Notes: generated by a model from the sequence alone, not told the origin. A stretch of 35,081 nucleotides of DNA from an uncultured Oscillospiraceae bacterium (GCA_934448295.1 CAKSEY010000025.1:1-35081); one strand, 5' to 3'. Shown: positions 15,072 to 23,616, numbered from the stretch's first letter. Translations and numbers: made by a program.

Positions 15072-15983
15072 ATGTACAATCCGCAGCTTGAAACATTCAT
15101 AAAAGTAGCGGACGCAGGCAGCTTCAACAAGGCGGCGGAGGAATCCTACATAACCCCCACCGCAGTCATAAAGCAGATAAATCTGCTGGAAAGCTCCCTC
15201 GGCGTGAAGCTGTTTGAGCGGACTCACCGGGGACTTATCCTCACCAAAGCCGGCAGGTCGCTGTATCAGGATTCAAAGTACATCATACAGTATTGCCGGG
15301 ATTCCGTTATCAGGGCGAAAAACGCCATGCAGGAGGACACCAGCGTTATCCGCATAGGCACCTCGCCGATGACCCCGGCGCAGCTTCTTATGAAGCTTTG
15401 GGGCAGGATTCAAACCCATTGCCCGGACATGAAATTCCAGCTCGTGCCGTTTGAGAATACTCCCGAAAACGCCCGTGTAATTCTCGCTAACCTCGGAAAG
15501 AACATCGACGTTGTGGGCGGAATTTTCGATGAAACCATGCTGGAGCTTCGTAATTGCGCCGGTTTGGAGCTTTCCCGCGTGCCTTTCGGGTGCGCAGTTT
15601 CAATGCAGCACAGGCTTGCGGCGCTGGACAAGCTGAAAATAGAGGACCTGTACGGAGAAAACCTGCTCCTTATGCGCCGCGGCTGGAGCGGATATGTTGA
15701 CAGCCTGCGCGACGACATCTGGAAAAATCATTCGCAGATAAATATAGTGGATTTCGATTTTTACAACATGGATATCTTCAACCGCTGCGAGAACAGCAAC
15801 GACGTTCTGCTTGCGATTCCCGGCTGGGCGAACGTCCACCCGTTCATCAGGGTGATTCCCGTCGAGTGGGATTACAGCATTCCCTACGGACTGCTCCACG
15901 CTCCGCAGCCCACGCCGACCGTACAGAAGTTCCTCAAGGCGGCAAAAGAGGCCGTCGGCGAATCATATAACCTGCAGGTATAA
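15072..15983 (+). CDS. LysR-family transcriptional regulator
   Basis: The 303-residue protein has the normal family length. The N-terminal winged helix-turn-helix (about 3-62) reads FNKAAEESYITPTAVIKQINLLE, followed by the conserved LGVKLFERTHRGLILTKAG. The C-terminal half (about 90-295) is the periplasmic-binding-fold effector domain. An AGGAGGG site precedes the start. It has its own promoter and terminator and sits inside the cluster of flavodoxins, reductases and dehydrogenases, all on the same strand, so it probably controls one or more of these blocks. Unlike typical LysR arrangements it is not divergent from its likely target. Confidence 0.92.
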   Translation: MYNPQLETFIKVADAGSFNKAAEESYITPTAVIKQINLLESSLGVKLFERTHRGLILTKAGRSLYQDSKYIIQYCRDSVIRAKNAMQEDTSVIRIGTSPMTPAQLLMKLWGRIQTHCPDMKFQLVPFENTPENARVILANLGKNIDVVGGIFDETMLELRNCAGLELSRVPFGCAVSMQHRLAALDKLKIEDLYGENLLLMRRGWSGYVDSLRDDIWKNHSQINIVDFDFYNMDIFNRCENSNDVLLAIPGWANVHPFIRVIPVEWDYSIPYGLLHAPQPTPTVQKFLKAAKEAVGESYNLQV

Positions 15984-15999
15984 ACTTATATACTGATTT

Positions 16000-16023
16000 A
16001 GACTTCCATTCGGGAGTCTTTTT
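16000..16023 (+). terminator. Terminator of the LysR gene
   Basis: AGACTTCC-ATTC-GGGAGTCT is followed by a T run. A TATAAT at 16027-16032 follows at once and probably belongs to the promoter of the dehydrogenase gene. Confidence 0.75.
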
Positions 16024-16059
16024 CGGTATAATATAGATAACGACAAGGGAGGATTTGAA

Positions 16060-17214
16060 ATGAACCATTTTATTTATGAAAACAAGACAAAGGTATTCTT
16101 CGGAAAGGGCGGCGTAAAGGAGTATCTCCGCTCGCTGCTCGATAAGTACAGCGGAACGGTAATGCTCGCCTACGGCGGTGGTTCCATTAAAAAGAACGGG
16201 ATTTACGATGAGATAACCTCTATTCTTTCCGCTTCCGGAAAGGAATTCGTGGAGTTCTCCGGGATCATGCCGAATCCTACTTATGCAAAGGTTCAGGAGG
16301 GCGCAGCGCTCGCCTGCGAATACAACGTCGGGCTTATCCTCGCAGTAGGCGGCGGCTCGGTTATCGACTGCTGCAAGATTATTTCCGCGCAGGCAATGCT
16401 CTCCGAGGATATCTGGGAGATGGAAAACGTAAAGCGCAGACAGCCCACGAAGTTCATTCCGCTAGGCGCAGTAGTCACGGTTTCGGGAACAGGCGCAGAA
16501 ATGAACAACGGCGCAGTTATCACCAACGAGGACAAGAAAATTAAGGGCGCGCTCTGGGGAGCGCAGGCGGATTTTGCGTTCCTTGACCCGACATATACGA
16601 TGTCAGCGCCGTTCGGGCAGGTCATTTCCGGGGCGTTCGATACGCTCAGCCATGCGATGGAAACCTACTTCGGAAAGCCGGACGAGAACAATCTTTCCGA
16701 CGACATCAACGAAGCTGTAATGCGAAGCGTTATCTCAAATATCCGTGTTCTCCTGTGCGACCACGAGAACTACAACGCACGCAGCGAGCTGATGTGGGCT
16801 TCCTCTATGGCGGAGAACGGAATACTGAAAATCGGCAAGATAACCGACTTCCAGGCGCACATGATAGAGCACCAGCTAGGCGCATTCACCGACTGCAACC
16901 ACGGCAGGGGACTTGCGGTTATCCACCCGGTTCTGTACCGTCATATTTGCGGCAGCAATATCGCAAGATTTGCACGTTTCGCCCGTAATGTCTGGGGAGT
17001 TCAGACAGCATCCAACGTTGACGCTGCGGACGCAGGAATCCGTGCGCTCGGTGATTTCATCAAGGAGTGCGGACTTCCCACCACGTTCAGGGAACTGGGT
17101 ATTCCGGAGGACACCGATTTCCGTGCAATTGCGGATTCCACCGTGCTGACCGCAGGCTGCTGCAAGAAGCTCACCCACGACGAAATTTACGATATCCTCA
17201 TGGAATGCAAGTAA
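16060..17214 (+). CDS. Iron-containing alcohol dehydrogenase (butanol dehydrogenase-like)
   Basis: The 384-residue protein is full length for group III Fe-ADH. It would interconvert aldehydes and alcohols with NAD(P)H. LAVGGGSVIDCCK (about 91-105) is the nucleotide-binding loop, and the metal ligands are Asp194 and His198 (FDTLSHAME), His267 (HMIEHQLGA) and His281 (CNHGRG), with the usual spacing. There is no signal peptide; it is cytoplasmic. The start at 16060 has AGGGAGG, and a TATAAT lies at 16027-16032. It could remove reactive aldehydes, which fits neighbouring aldo/keto and quinone reductase-type genes. Confidence 0.93.
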   Translation: MNHFIYENKTKVFFGKGGVKEYLRSLLDKYSGTVMLAYGGGSIKKNGIYDEITSILSASGKEFVEFSGIMPNPTYAKVQEGAALACEYNVGLILAVGGGSVIDCCKIISAQAMLSEDIWEMENVKRRQPTKFIPLGAVVTVSGTGAEMNNGAVITNEDKKIKGALWGAQADFAFLDPTYTMSAPFGQVISGAFDTLSHAMETYFGKPDENNLSDDINEAVMRSVISNIRVLLCDHENYNARSELMWASSMAENGILKIGKITDFQAHMIEHQLGAFTDCNHGRGLAVIHPVLYRHICGSNIARFARFARNVWGVQTASNVDAADAGIRALGDFIKECGLPTTFRELGIPEDTDFRAIADSTVLTAGCCKKLTHDEIYDILMECK

Positions 17215-17256
17215 AGATTGCTTCTCCTTTTCATATACCTCATAATAAGCAAGAGG

Positions 17257-17283
17257 ACCGCTGTGTGTACACGGCGGTTTTCT
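17257..17283 (+). terminator. Terminator of the alcohol dehydrogenase gene
   Basis: ACCGCTGTG-TGTA-CACGGCGGT is followed by TTTCTTG. It lies 43 bp past the stop. Confidence 0.75.
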
Positions 17284-17394
17284 TGTGTTTTTAGATATAA
17301 CCTTTGGGTAATATCTCGTGAACAAACTGAAACTTCCGCCGAGAGCGAAATTGTGGTAAAATCAAAACAACAAAAGAAACAGGAGGAGAGAAAT

Positions 17395-18004
17395 ATGCAG
17401 TTAAAAGAAATAATAGCGATACTCATGACCCTGCTGACAACAGCCTGCTCCACAGTTCCGCCGGAGAGCGCTCCGTCAGCGGCTGGCACTTCCTCAACGA
17501 CCCAGACGACGACCTCGTCGCCGCAGGAAACAACTTCCGAACCGGAAACCTCAAAGCCGGAAACCTTCGAGCCGTCCGCAGAACTCCCCACAGTCGGGAT
17601 AACCCGGAACCAGATACTTGACGGTGCAGACGGCGAGATACATTACAGCTACTATATCCCGGAGGAATATGACGGGAAAACGCTGCTGCCGATGATGGTG
17701 GTGCTTCCCGGCTACGACGGAATGTGGTTCGGTGAGGGCTCGTCGGACGTCCCGAGCTGGTCGGGATTTTCGTCATGGACGAAGCTTTCCGAGCCGATGA
17801 TAGTCGTCACGGCGCAGCTTACCGACTGGCACAAAAAGTCCGCGAGGCAGGCTGTCGAGCTTACGGAATACTTCCTTGACAACTACGCCGCTGACCCGTC
17901 GCGCGTTTACGCAGCATGGTATCTACGGAAATTATCACGGCGGCGGCAACGTACTTTTTGATGACAGCAGTATCCTTGAATGGGTAATATCACATACGAA
18001 ATAA
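17395..18004 (+). pseudogene. Exported esterase remnant with internal deletion
   Basis: The start at 17395 (MQLKEIIAILMTLLTTAC, lipobox Cys18) follows AGGAGGAG. After a Ser/Thr/Pro linker, the domain begins QILDGADGEIHYSYYIPEEY with VVLPGYDGMWFGEG, as in prolyl-oligopeptidase/dienelactone-hydrolase-like esterases. At ADPSRVYAA, just before the expected GYSAGG nucleophile elbow, the frame jumps: the second frame reads HGIYGNYHGGGNVLFDD to TAA at 18002-18004, which is the catalytic-His end of the same family. Well over 100 residues between are missing. The gene has lost its catalytic Ser and its frame. A TAAAAT-like -10 lies near 17358. Confidence 0.75.
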
Positions 18005-18033
18005 ATTACACAAGAAATAACGGAGGTAACAAC

Positions 18034-18819
18034 ATGAAAACTAAGTTTCACGGAAGATTATTTGCGGCATTCATCACGGTGTGAATGATGTTCGCGGCGG
18101 TGTTCAGCACGTCCGCATTTGCGGCTGACAGGGTGCTTGGCGACGCTGATGGCAACGGTTATGTGAATGCGTCCGACGCTTCGCTTATACTGCGGTACGC
18201 GGTGGGCTCGGCAAGTCTTGACAGCCAGTCATTAGCTGTTTCCGATGTTGACGGAAACGGCGCTGTAAACGCTTCTGACGCAGCGCTGATACTCCGCAGA
18301 GCGGTCGGGCTTATCAGCAGCTTCCCGGCAGAAAGCAAAGCTCCCACAGCGGATAAAAAATCGCTGGTAGTGTACTTCACACGCTCCGGAAATACCGAGA
18401 GAATGGCGAATACCATCGCAGAGATAACCGGCAGCGATATTTACGAAATAGTTCCGCTGAACGCATACCCCGACAGCTACAGCGACACCACCGAGGTAGC
18501 TCTCGCCGAGCGTGACAGCAACGCGCGTCCTGCGATAAAGGGTACGCTTCCTGCGCTCGATAATTACGACACCATCTACGTTGGCTATCCCATCTGGTGG
18601 CACACAGCGCCCATGATAATCGGCACGTTCCTTGAAAGCTACGACCTCTCCGGAATCGACATCTACCCGTTTGCGCAGTCCGCTTCTATGGACGAGAGCC
18701 AGTTTGAGGAATCCATGCAGTTCGTCCGCAGCTGTGCCGGAAACGGAAATGTACACGATGGACTGTTCGCTTCTCCGTCCGATACGAGCGCCATCAGAAG
18801 CTACCTTAACGCCGCATGA
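18034..18819 (+). pseudogene. Exported dockerin-flavodoxin fusion with an in-frame TGA in the signal peptide
   Basis: ATG 18034 (GGAGG site) opens a signal peptide MKTKFHGRLFAAFITV; codon 17 is TGA (18082-18084) and the same frame continues MMFAAVFSTSAFAAD. Two Ca-binding type I dockerin-like repeats follow: GDADGNGYVNASDASLILRY and SDVDGNGAVNASDAALILRR, then a flavodoxin domain with VVYFTRSGNTERMA (FMN loop) and YVGYPIWWHTAPM (flavin loop). The TGA would prevent full-length synthesis unless it is a sequencing error, read through, or bypassed by restart at ATG 18085 or 18088, which would lack the basic N-region. Everything after it looks under selection. The order dockerin then flavodoxin is unusual; see findings. 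It overlaps the next gene by 4 bp (ATGA). Confidence 0.75.
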
Positions 18820-19514
18820 AGCCGGGGCTTATCCTGAGAATTTCGGCTGACCTTGCAATGACCGTTCTGCTGCTTTTGCTGATGACATATGACCTTATCG
18901 GTCAGGCGGCGCATGAGTGGCTCGGCATTGCGATGTTCCTGCTGTTTATTCTTCATCATGTGCTGAACCGCAGTTGGCTGAAATCAGTGTTCCGCGGGAA
19001 ATACACGCCGATGAGGGTATTGCAGACGGTCACGGCGGTTCTAGTCCTGCTTGCAATGACAGGCTCGGCGGTCAGCGGAGTGATTCTTTCACGGTACGCG
19101 TTCACATTTCTTCCGATAAGCGGCGGCAGGGCTTTCGCACGGAGTCTGCACATGGTCTGCGGCTACTGGGGATTTGTGCTGATGAGCGTACATCTGGGGC
19201 TTCACTGGGGAATGCTATCCGGGATTTTTTCAAAGCACATACGCCTCCCGAAAACGGCTGTGATATGCTTCAGAATCATCGGAGCGGCGGCAGCAGCGTA
19301 CGGAGTTTATGCGTTCGTTAAGCGCAGTCTGCCGGGCTATATGCTGCTGCAAAATCAGTTCGTTTTCTTCGACCATGAAGAGCCGCTGACGCTGTTCATT
19401 GCGGACTACATTGCAATAATGATACTGTTTGCGGCGGTCGGGCATTTCGCAATGAAACTGATGAAATTTATCTACAAGGGGAAAATAAAGAATGAAAACA
19501 AGAACGCTCGGTAA
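18816..19514 (+). CDS. Cytochrome-b-like integral membrane protein (DUF4405-like)
   Basis: The 232-residue protein has about six hydrophobic helices (near 8-26, 36-50, 66-90, 108-128, 145-165, 200-220). Histidines lie in or near helices in pairs: HEWLGIAMFLLFILHHVLN and LHMVCGYWGFVLMSVHLGLH, a pattern compatible with b-type haem ligation as in DUF4405 / cytochrome b561-like proteins. The start overlaps the stop of the exported flavodoxin (ATGA) and its end overlaps the start of the aldo/keto reductase, so the three are translationally coupled. It could move electrons across the membrane to the exported flavodoxins; this is inference, but coupling to a flavodoxin gene is what the sequence shows. 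Confidence 0.8.
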   Translation: MKPGLILRISADLAMTVLLLLLMTYDLIGQAAHEWLGIAMFLLFILHHVLNRSWLKSVFRGKYTPMRVLQTVTAVLVLLAMTGSAVSGVILSRYAFTFLPISGGRAFARSLHMVCGYWGFVLMSVHLGLHWGMLSGIFSKHIRLPKTAVICFRIIGAAAAAYGVYAFVKRSLPGYMLLQNQFVFFDHEEPLTLFIADYIAIMILFAAVGHFAMKLMKFIYKGKIKNENKNAR

Positions 19515-20483
19515 AGACCTTACCGTATCCGCTGTGGGGCTGGGCTGCATGGGATTTTCCCACGCATATGGAAAGCCCACCGACCGCAGCGAAGCCATAA
19601 AGCTGATATGTCACGCGGCGGATTCAGGCTACACCTTCTTCGACACCGCTGAAATTTACGGCTCCGCTGACGACTCGCACCAGAACGAGGAGCTTGTCGG
19701 GGAAGCGCTCCATAGCTGCCGTGATAAGGTAGTCATAGCGACGAAATTCGGCATACGATTTGACATGAGCAGCCCGGCAGTGAACAAGCCGCTTATCCCG
19801 GATTCACGTCCAGAGGTGATACGCGCTTCGGTGGAGGGCTCGCTGAAAAGTCTCGGCACGGATCACATCAACCTGTACTATCAGCACCGCCCCGACCCCG
19901 ACGTCCCGATAGAGGAGATCGCAGGCGTGATGTCCGACCTCATCAGGGAGGGCAAGATAACTCACTGGGGATTGTCGGAATCCGGCGCGGAGCTTATCCG
20001 CAGGGCACATTCCGTGTATCCTGTGACGGCGATACAGAACCGTTATTCCATGATGGCGCGGCAGTACGAAACGCTGTTTCCGCTGCTGGAGGAACTGCAC
20101 ATCGGATTTGTGGCGTTCTCTCCGCTGGCAAACGGGTACCTGACCACAAAGTACGGAAAGGGCTTTCAGTTCGACAGGAAGTACGACTACCGCAGTTCAG
20201 CGATGAAGCGCAGGAAAAGAACCGCGCGCTGATCGACCTGCTGATGAAAACCGCGCAGGAAAAGGGCGCAACTCCGGCGCAGATATCACTTGCGTGGGTC
20301 ATGGGAAAGCGCCCGTACATCGTGCCGATTCCTGGGACGAGAACTCCCGAAAGAATGCAGGAAAACGCCGCTTCTGCGGATATCGTCCTGACGGCGCAGG
20401 AGATTTCCGCGATAGACAGCGCGCTTGAACAGATGGAGATGTCCGAGGTTTTCGGCGGTTCCAGAAACACAAAACAGAAGTAA
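19492..20483 (+). pseudogene. Aldo/keto reductase with a frameshift
   Basis: The first frame (19492 to about 20200) holds the N-terminal three quarters of an AKR of the YajO/IolS-like type. The tetrad is present: Asp51, Tyr56 (FDTAEIYG), Lys85 (IATKFG) and His132 (YYQHRPD). After FDRKYDYRS the frame is lost; the continuation QFSDEAQEKNRALIDLLMK to the stop at 20483 lies in another frame, with the NADP-binding PIPGTRTPERMQEN. Relatives have a few more residues at the break, so a small deletion (perhaps between two GCAG copies) is likelier than a single-base error. The start overlaps the membrane protein gene by 23 bp. Confidence 0.8.
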
Positions 20484-20492
20484 GGAGAAACT

Positions 20493-21194
20493 ATGAAAAA
20501 GCTGATTTCGCTCATCCTTCCCATTGCAATGGCGGTAACTTTCACAGCCTGCCAGAGTGCGGACGGTAATTCTTCCGGAAGCGCTTCAACAAGCTCTGAA
20601 ACGGCTGCTGCAACGCAGAGTTCCACATCTGCCGAGGATAAATCCGATGTTACCGCAGACGAATCCGCATCTGACGCGGCAGAAACTTCCCAGCCGGAGA
20701 ACGATGAAACCTCCGAGGGCGGGAAAATACTTATCGCATACTTCTCGGAAACGGGAAATACCGACAAGCTGGCGCAGATAATTCACGAGCAGACCGGCGG
20801 CGAGCTGTTCCGCATAGAGCCGGTAACTCCCTACCCGACAGGCGACGCGCTGTTTGACTACACCAAGAATGAACAGGACAACGACGAGCGCCCGGAAATT
20901 TCCGGCACAGTCGAGAATATGGAGCAGTACGACACGGTATTCATCGGCTACCCGATATGGTGGTATGAGGTCCCGCAGATAATCAAGACATTCCTTGACG
21001 AATACGACCTTTCCGGAAAGACCATTGTTCCGTTCAACACCCATGAGGGCAGCCGCGATGGCGGAACATACCGCTACATTGCCCAGCAGGAACCCGACGC
21101 CACCGTGCTGGAGGGACTTCCGATACGCGGCGGAGATATGCAGAACGATCAGACCCAGACTGTCCGGGAATGGCTGGACAGGATAGGCTACTAA
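20493..21194 (+). CDS. Exported flavodoxin lipoprotein, third copy
   Basis: The 233-residue protein has lipobox FTAC (Cys20), a Ser/Thr/Glu-rich linker (about 22-75) and a flavodoxin domain with IAYFSETGNTDKLAQ (FMN phosphate loop) and FIGYPIWWYEVPQI (flavin loop). AAGGAG precedes the start 9 bp after the reductase stop, so the two are probably co-transcribed. It shares the plan of the flavodoxin at 12170-12880, and the flavodoxin part of 18034-18819, with conserved PIWW. Located outside the membrane by lipid anchor. The electron partner is unknown. Confidence 0.9.
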   Translation: MKKLISLILPIAMAVTFTACQSADGNSSGSASTSSETAAATQSSTSAEDKSDVTADESASDAAETSQPENDETSEGGKILIAYFSETGNTDKLAQIIHEQTGGELFRIEPVTPYPTGDALFDYTKNEQDNDERPEISGTVENMEQYDTVFIGYPIWWYEVPQIIKTFLDEYDLSGKTIVPFNTHEGSRDGGTYRYIAQQEPDATVLEGLPIRGGDMQNDQTQTVREWLDRIGY

Positions 21195-21215
21195 TATAAT
21201 TTTACTAAATATACT

Positions 21216-22409
21216 ATGAAACAGAAAAGAATCGCAGCATTTGTGCTTTCCTGCGTGATTTGCACCTCAGCGCTCGCAGGCTGCTCCAACAGCAATGCTT
21301 CAGGCGGAAGCAGCTCGCAGAACTCTTCCACGTCGTCTGAAAACTCTGCGGCAGAACCGGAAACAACGGATTCCACGCAACCCGAAGCAACAGCCGAGGC
21401 GGACGACAGCTCTGACAATTCCGGAGCGCTTATGATCGCCGAACAAGGTATTTTTTCAGCAGGCGGAATTACCGTGACCTCAGATGGAGAATTTGACCCG
21501 GAAAATCAGTGGGAGGAAACCGGCGCAGGTCAAACGGCGCACGTTGACCATGCGAATGTACTGTATCAGATACCTGCCGAGGAAACGGGGCTTCCCATGG
21601 TGTTCCTGCACGGCTACGGTCAGTCGAGAATGGGCTGGATGACAACTCCGGACGGACGCGAGGGCTGGTCGGATATGTTCCTGAGAAAGGGACACAGCGT
21701 TTATCCTATCGACGAGCCGCGCCGCGGTGAAGCCGGAGCGACTTCCGTCAGCGGCGATATCAGCACCAAGACGCTTGACCAGCGGTGGTACACGCAGTTC
21801 AGAATAGGCAGATGGGAGAACGGAAAGTCCGTGGCTAACGAAGGCTCCCAGCTCCCTAATGACGACGATTCCGTTGACCAGTTCTTCCGTCAGATGACCC
21901 CGGACACCGGAATGACCTCTGATATGGGCGGAGATTTCGATAATGAAACCGTTGCAAAGGCAGTTGCAGCAACAATTGACGAGGTTTACGAGCGTACGGG
22001 TAAGAACTCCATTCTGGTGACGCATTCTCAGGGCGGAGGTCCCGGCTGGACTGCCGCAAAGTACACGGAGCATATCGCAGCTATCGTAGCAATCGAGCCG
22101 GGCGGAGCTCCCGGAGCGGATTCCGAGGATTACAAGGCGGTCACATCGCAGAATATCCCGGTAACGTTTTATTTCGGCGACTACATCGACAACGGCGACC
22201 CGAGCATTCAGGCTACCGGAATGTGGCAGATGATGCGCCAGACCTGCTATGATTTTGCTGACAGCTATACCGCACAGGGCGGCGTATGCAGGGTCGTTGA
22301 TCTACCCAAGGAGGGCATAACCGGAAATGATCATTTCATGTTCCAGGATCTGAATAATGACGTTATCGCTGACCATATCGAGAACTGGATCCAGGAAAAC
22401 GTTAAGTAA
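21216..22409 (+). CDS. Exported alpha/beta-hydrolase lipoprotein (lipase/esterase-like)
   Basis: The 397-residue protein has lipobox LAGC (Cys23) and a low-complexity linker (about 24-70). The hydrolase domain starts with VFLHGYGQSRMGW (oxyanion hole region); THSQGGG gives Ser271 as nucleophile, and GNDHFMFQD near the C-terminus carries the probable catalytic His. It differs from the other three esterases of the cluster, so it is a separate recruitment. The 21-bp gap to the flavodoxin has no clear Shine-Dalgarno sequence, which suggests low or coupled translation. A strong terminator follows, ending the cluster. Confidence 0.85.
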   Translation: MKQKRIAAFVLSCVICTSALAGCSNSNASGGSSSQNSSTSSENSAAEPETTDSTQPEATAEADDSSDNSGALMIAEQGIFSAGGITVTSDGEFDPENQWEETGAGQTAHVDHANVLYQIPAEETGLPMVFLHGYGQSRMGWMTTPDGREGWSDMFLRKGHSVYPIDEPRRGEAGATSVSGDISTKTLDQRWYTQFRIGRWENGKSVANEGSQLPNDDDSVDQFFRQMTPDTGMTSDMGGDFDNETVAKAVAATIDEVYERTGKNSILVTHSQGGGPGWTAAKYTEHIAAIVAIEPGGAPGADSEDYKAVTSQNIPVTFYFGDYIDNGDPSIQATGMWQMMRQTCYDFADSYTAQGGVCRVVDLPKEGITGNDHFMFQDLNNDVIADHIENWIQENVK

Positions 22410-22440
22410 CATAAAAGCAGCAGAGTAGTTATATAAAATA

Positions 22441-22472
22441 AAACAGGCGCATTCCCATGAGTGCGCCTGTTT
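22441..22472. terminator. Terminator closing the redox/esterase cluster
   Basis: AAACAGGCGCA and TGCGCCTGTTT are perfect 11-bp arms around a 10-nt loop, so it may work in both directions: for the plus-strand cluster and for the minus-strand SUKH gene. Confidence 0.85.
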
Positions 22473-22571
22473 ATGCTTATTCACAGAACAACGTCAGCTT
22501 TGCAGTTTCAGCAACTGAGTCACATTACACAGGTTCGTAGATGTTCCCAAGCAATACGTTGCGTTCACCCT

Positions 22572-23006
22572 TTATATTTCATCGTGATAATATTTGTTGA
22601 TAAGCTCTGCAATACTTGAAGCCACCTTGTTACAACAATACTCTTCATGTTCCCAGATATAGATAGTGCTTTCATCAATTTTACCGTTAGCGTTTGCACG
22701 GTAGCAATAGTAATCCCCACAGCCGTTTCCTGCAAAAAACAAAAGCCTTTTCAAATCTATCGCAAAATCCTCATCATTGTACTCTTCTTGTATTTTCCTG
22801 TTGAGCTTGGCTTGCGCAACTATCTCTGCAACAGACAAAAGAAGAAATCTATCGCCATTCAGTTCTCGGAGCAATGCCCTTAGTTCCTGCGGAAAGGTAT
22901 ATCCAACTTCTTTCTCGGCATTGTCTATATCATTTTCGGAACAAGGCGGCTGAATTTTAACCCACTTGTTTCCTTGGTTCATATTCGAAATCAATTCTTT
23001 ATACAA
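22572..23006 (-). CDS. SMI1/KNR4 (SUKH) family protein, probable orphan immunity protein
   Basis: The 144-residue protein matches the family in length. The conserved start of the domain is IQPPCSENDIDNAEKEVGYTFP (split: SENDIDNAEKEVG, then FPQELRALLRELNG), followed by LLFFAGNGCGDYYCYR and IYIWEHEEY, typical SUKH core strands. SUKH proteins neutralise polymorphic contact-dependent or secreted toxins. No toxin gene lies next to it, so it may be an orphan that protects against a neighbour's toxin. The start has no strong ribosome site in view. The gene is convergent with the redox cluster. Confidence 0.85.
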   Translation of the reverse strand: MYKELISNMNQGNKWVKIQPPCSENDIDNAEKEVGYTFPQELRALLRELNGDRFLLLSVAEIVAQAKLNRKIQEEYNDEDFAIDLKRLLFFAGNGCGDYYCYRANANGKIDESTIYIWEHEEYCCNKVASSIAELINKYYHDEI

Positions 23007-23047
23007 GCTGCTGCCTCCTAAATTCTAAATCTTTCAGCCAAACAATA

Positions 23048-23371
23048 TCAGAGAGCTTCCTTATAATTTTTGCCCCATTCTCTCATTGCGTAAAGAATAG
23101 GTCTCAGGGATTCGCCGAGTTCCGTCAGCGAGTACTCCACCCTCGGCGGTACCTCCGGATAAACCGTGCGCAGGATTATCCCGTCGGCTTCAAGCTGGCG
23201 CAGGCTGTCCGTCAGGACTTTCTGGCTCACGCCGTCAAGGAATTTCCGCAGCTCGTTGAATCTCCACGGACGGCCAAGAAGATTCCGCAGAATCAGCATT
23301 TTCCACTTGCTTCCGATTATCTGGACGGTGGTCGCAACGTCGCATTCGGGCAGTTCTTCGCGCTTTAACAT
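23048..23371 (-). CDS. HxlR-family transcriptional regulator
   Basis: The 107-residue winged helix-turn-helix protein has ECDVATTVQIIGSKWKMLIL with the family Cys at the N-terminus, FNELRKFLDGVSQKVLTDSL (recognition region) and RVEYSLTELGESLRPIL (wing end). Family members with this Cys often sense reactive aldehydes, quinones or oxidants. An AGGAGG-type site precedes the start. It is divergent from the 23617-24408 gene, and the shared 245-bp intergenic region has dyads that could be its operator. Confidence 0.92.
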   Translation of the reverse strand: MLKREELPECDVATTVQIIGSKWKMLILRNLLGRPWRFNELRKFLDGVSQKVLTDSLRQLEADGIILRTVYPEVPPRVEYSLTELGESLRPILYAMREWGKNYKEAL

Positions 23372-23410
23372 ATGTAATCCTCCAAAAGTTCAGAAAATGA
23401 TGTTACATTT

Positions 23411-23439
23411 ATTATAGCATATAAGCCGCGAAAAATCAA
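23411..23439 (-). promoter_or_regulatory. Promoter of the HxlR gene
   Basis: On the minus strand, TTGATT (23434-23439) and TATAAT (23411-23416) are spaced by 17 bp. Confidence 0.75.
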
Positions 23440-23481
23440 CTGAAAATATTTTTTCCGCCGAACCGCGCCGTTGTGCAAAAG

Positions 23482-23545
23482 TCACTTTCAGGTAACTATG
23501 TAACTTAAAAGTGCGTACTTTACAAACAGATGAAGATGTGATAAT
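23482..23545 (+). promoter_or_regulatory. Promoter and possible HxlR operator before the metallo-hydrolase gene
   Basis: GGTAACTATGTAACTT contains a GTAACT direct repeat; AAAGT-GCGT-ACTTT (23508-23521) is a dyad overlapping a TTTACA -35-like box. GATAAT at 23540-23545, preceded by TG, serves as an extended -10. Position between divergent genes fits a regulator-binding region (inferred). Confidence 0.5.
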
Positions 23546-23616
23546 ATATAGTCAAGGACAGAACAACAGCGCTGAAATCTTCCGAAAAACACAACACCAT
23601 ATAGGAGGATTTTATT

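Noticed and set aside
9270..18084. Genome-wide recoding of TGA (as Trp, Gly or selenocysteine) suggested by three in-frame TGA codons
   Set aside because: Several intact genes in the window end in TGA (for example at 12880 and 14947), the affected positions do not call for one amino acid, no SECIS-like structure was seen, and the affected genes carry other lesions or simple errors could explain them.
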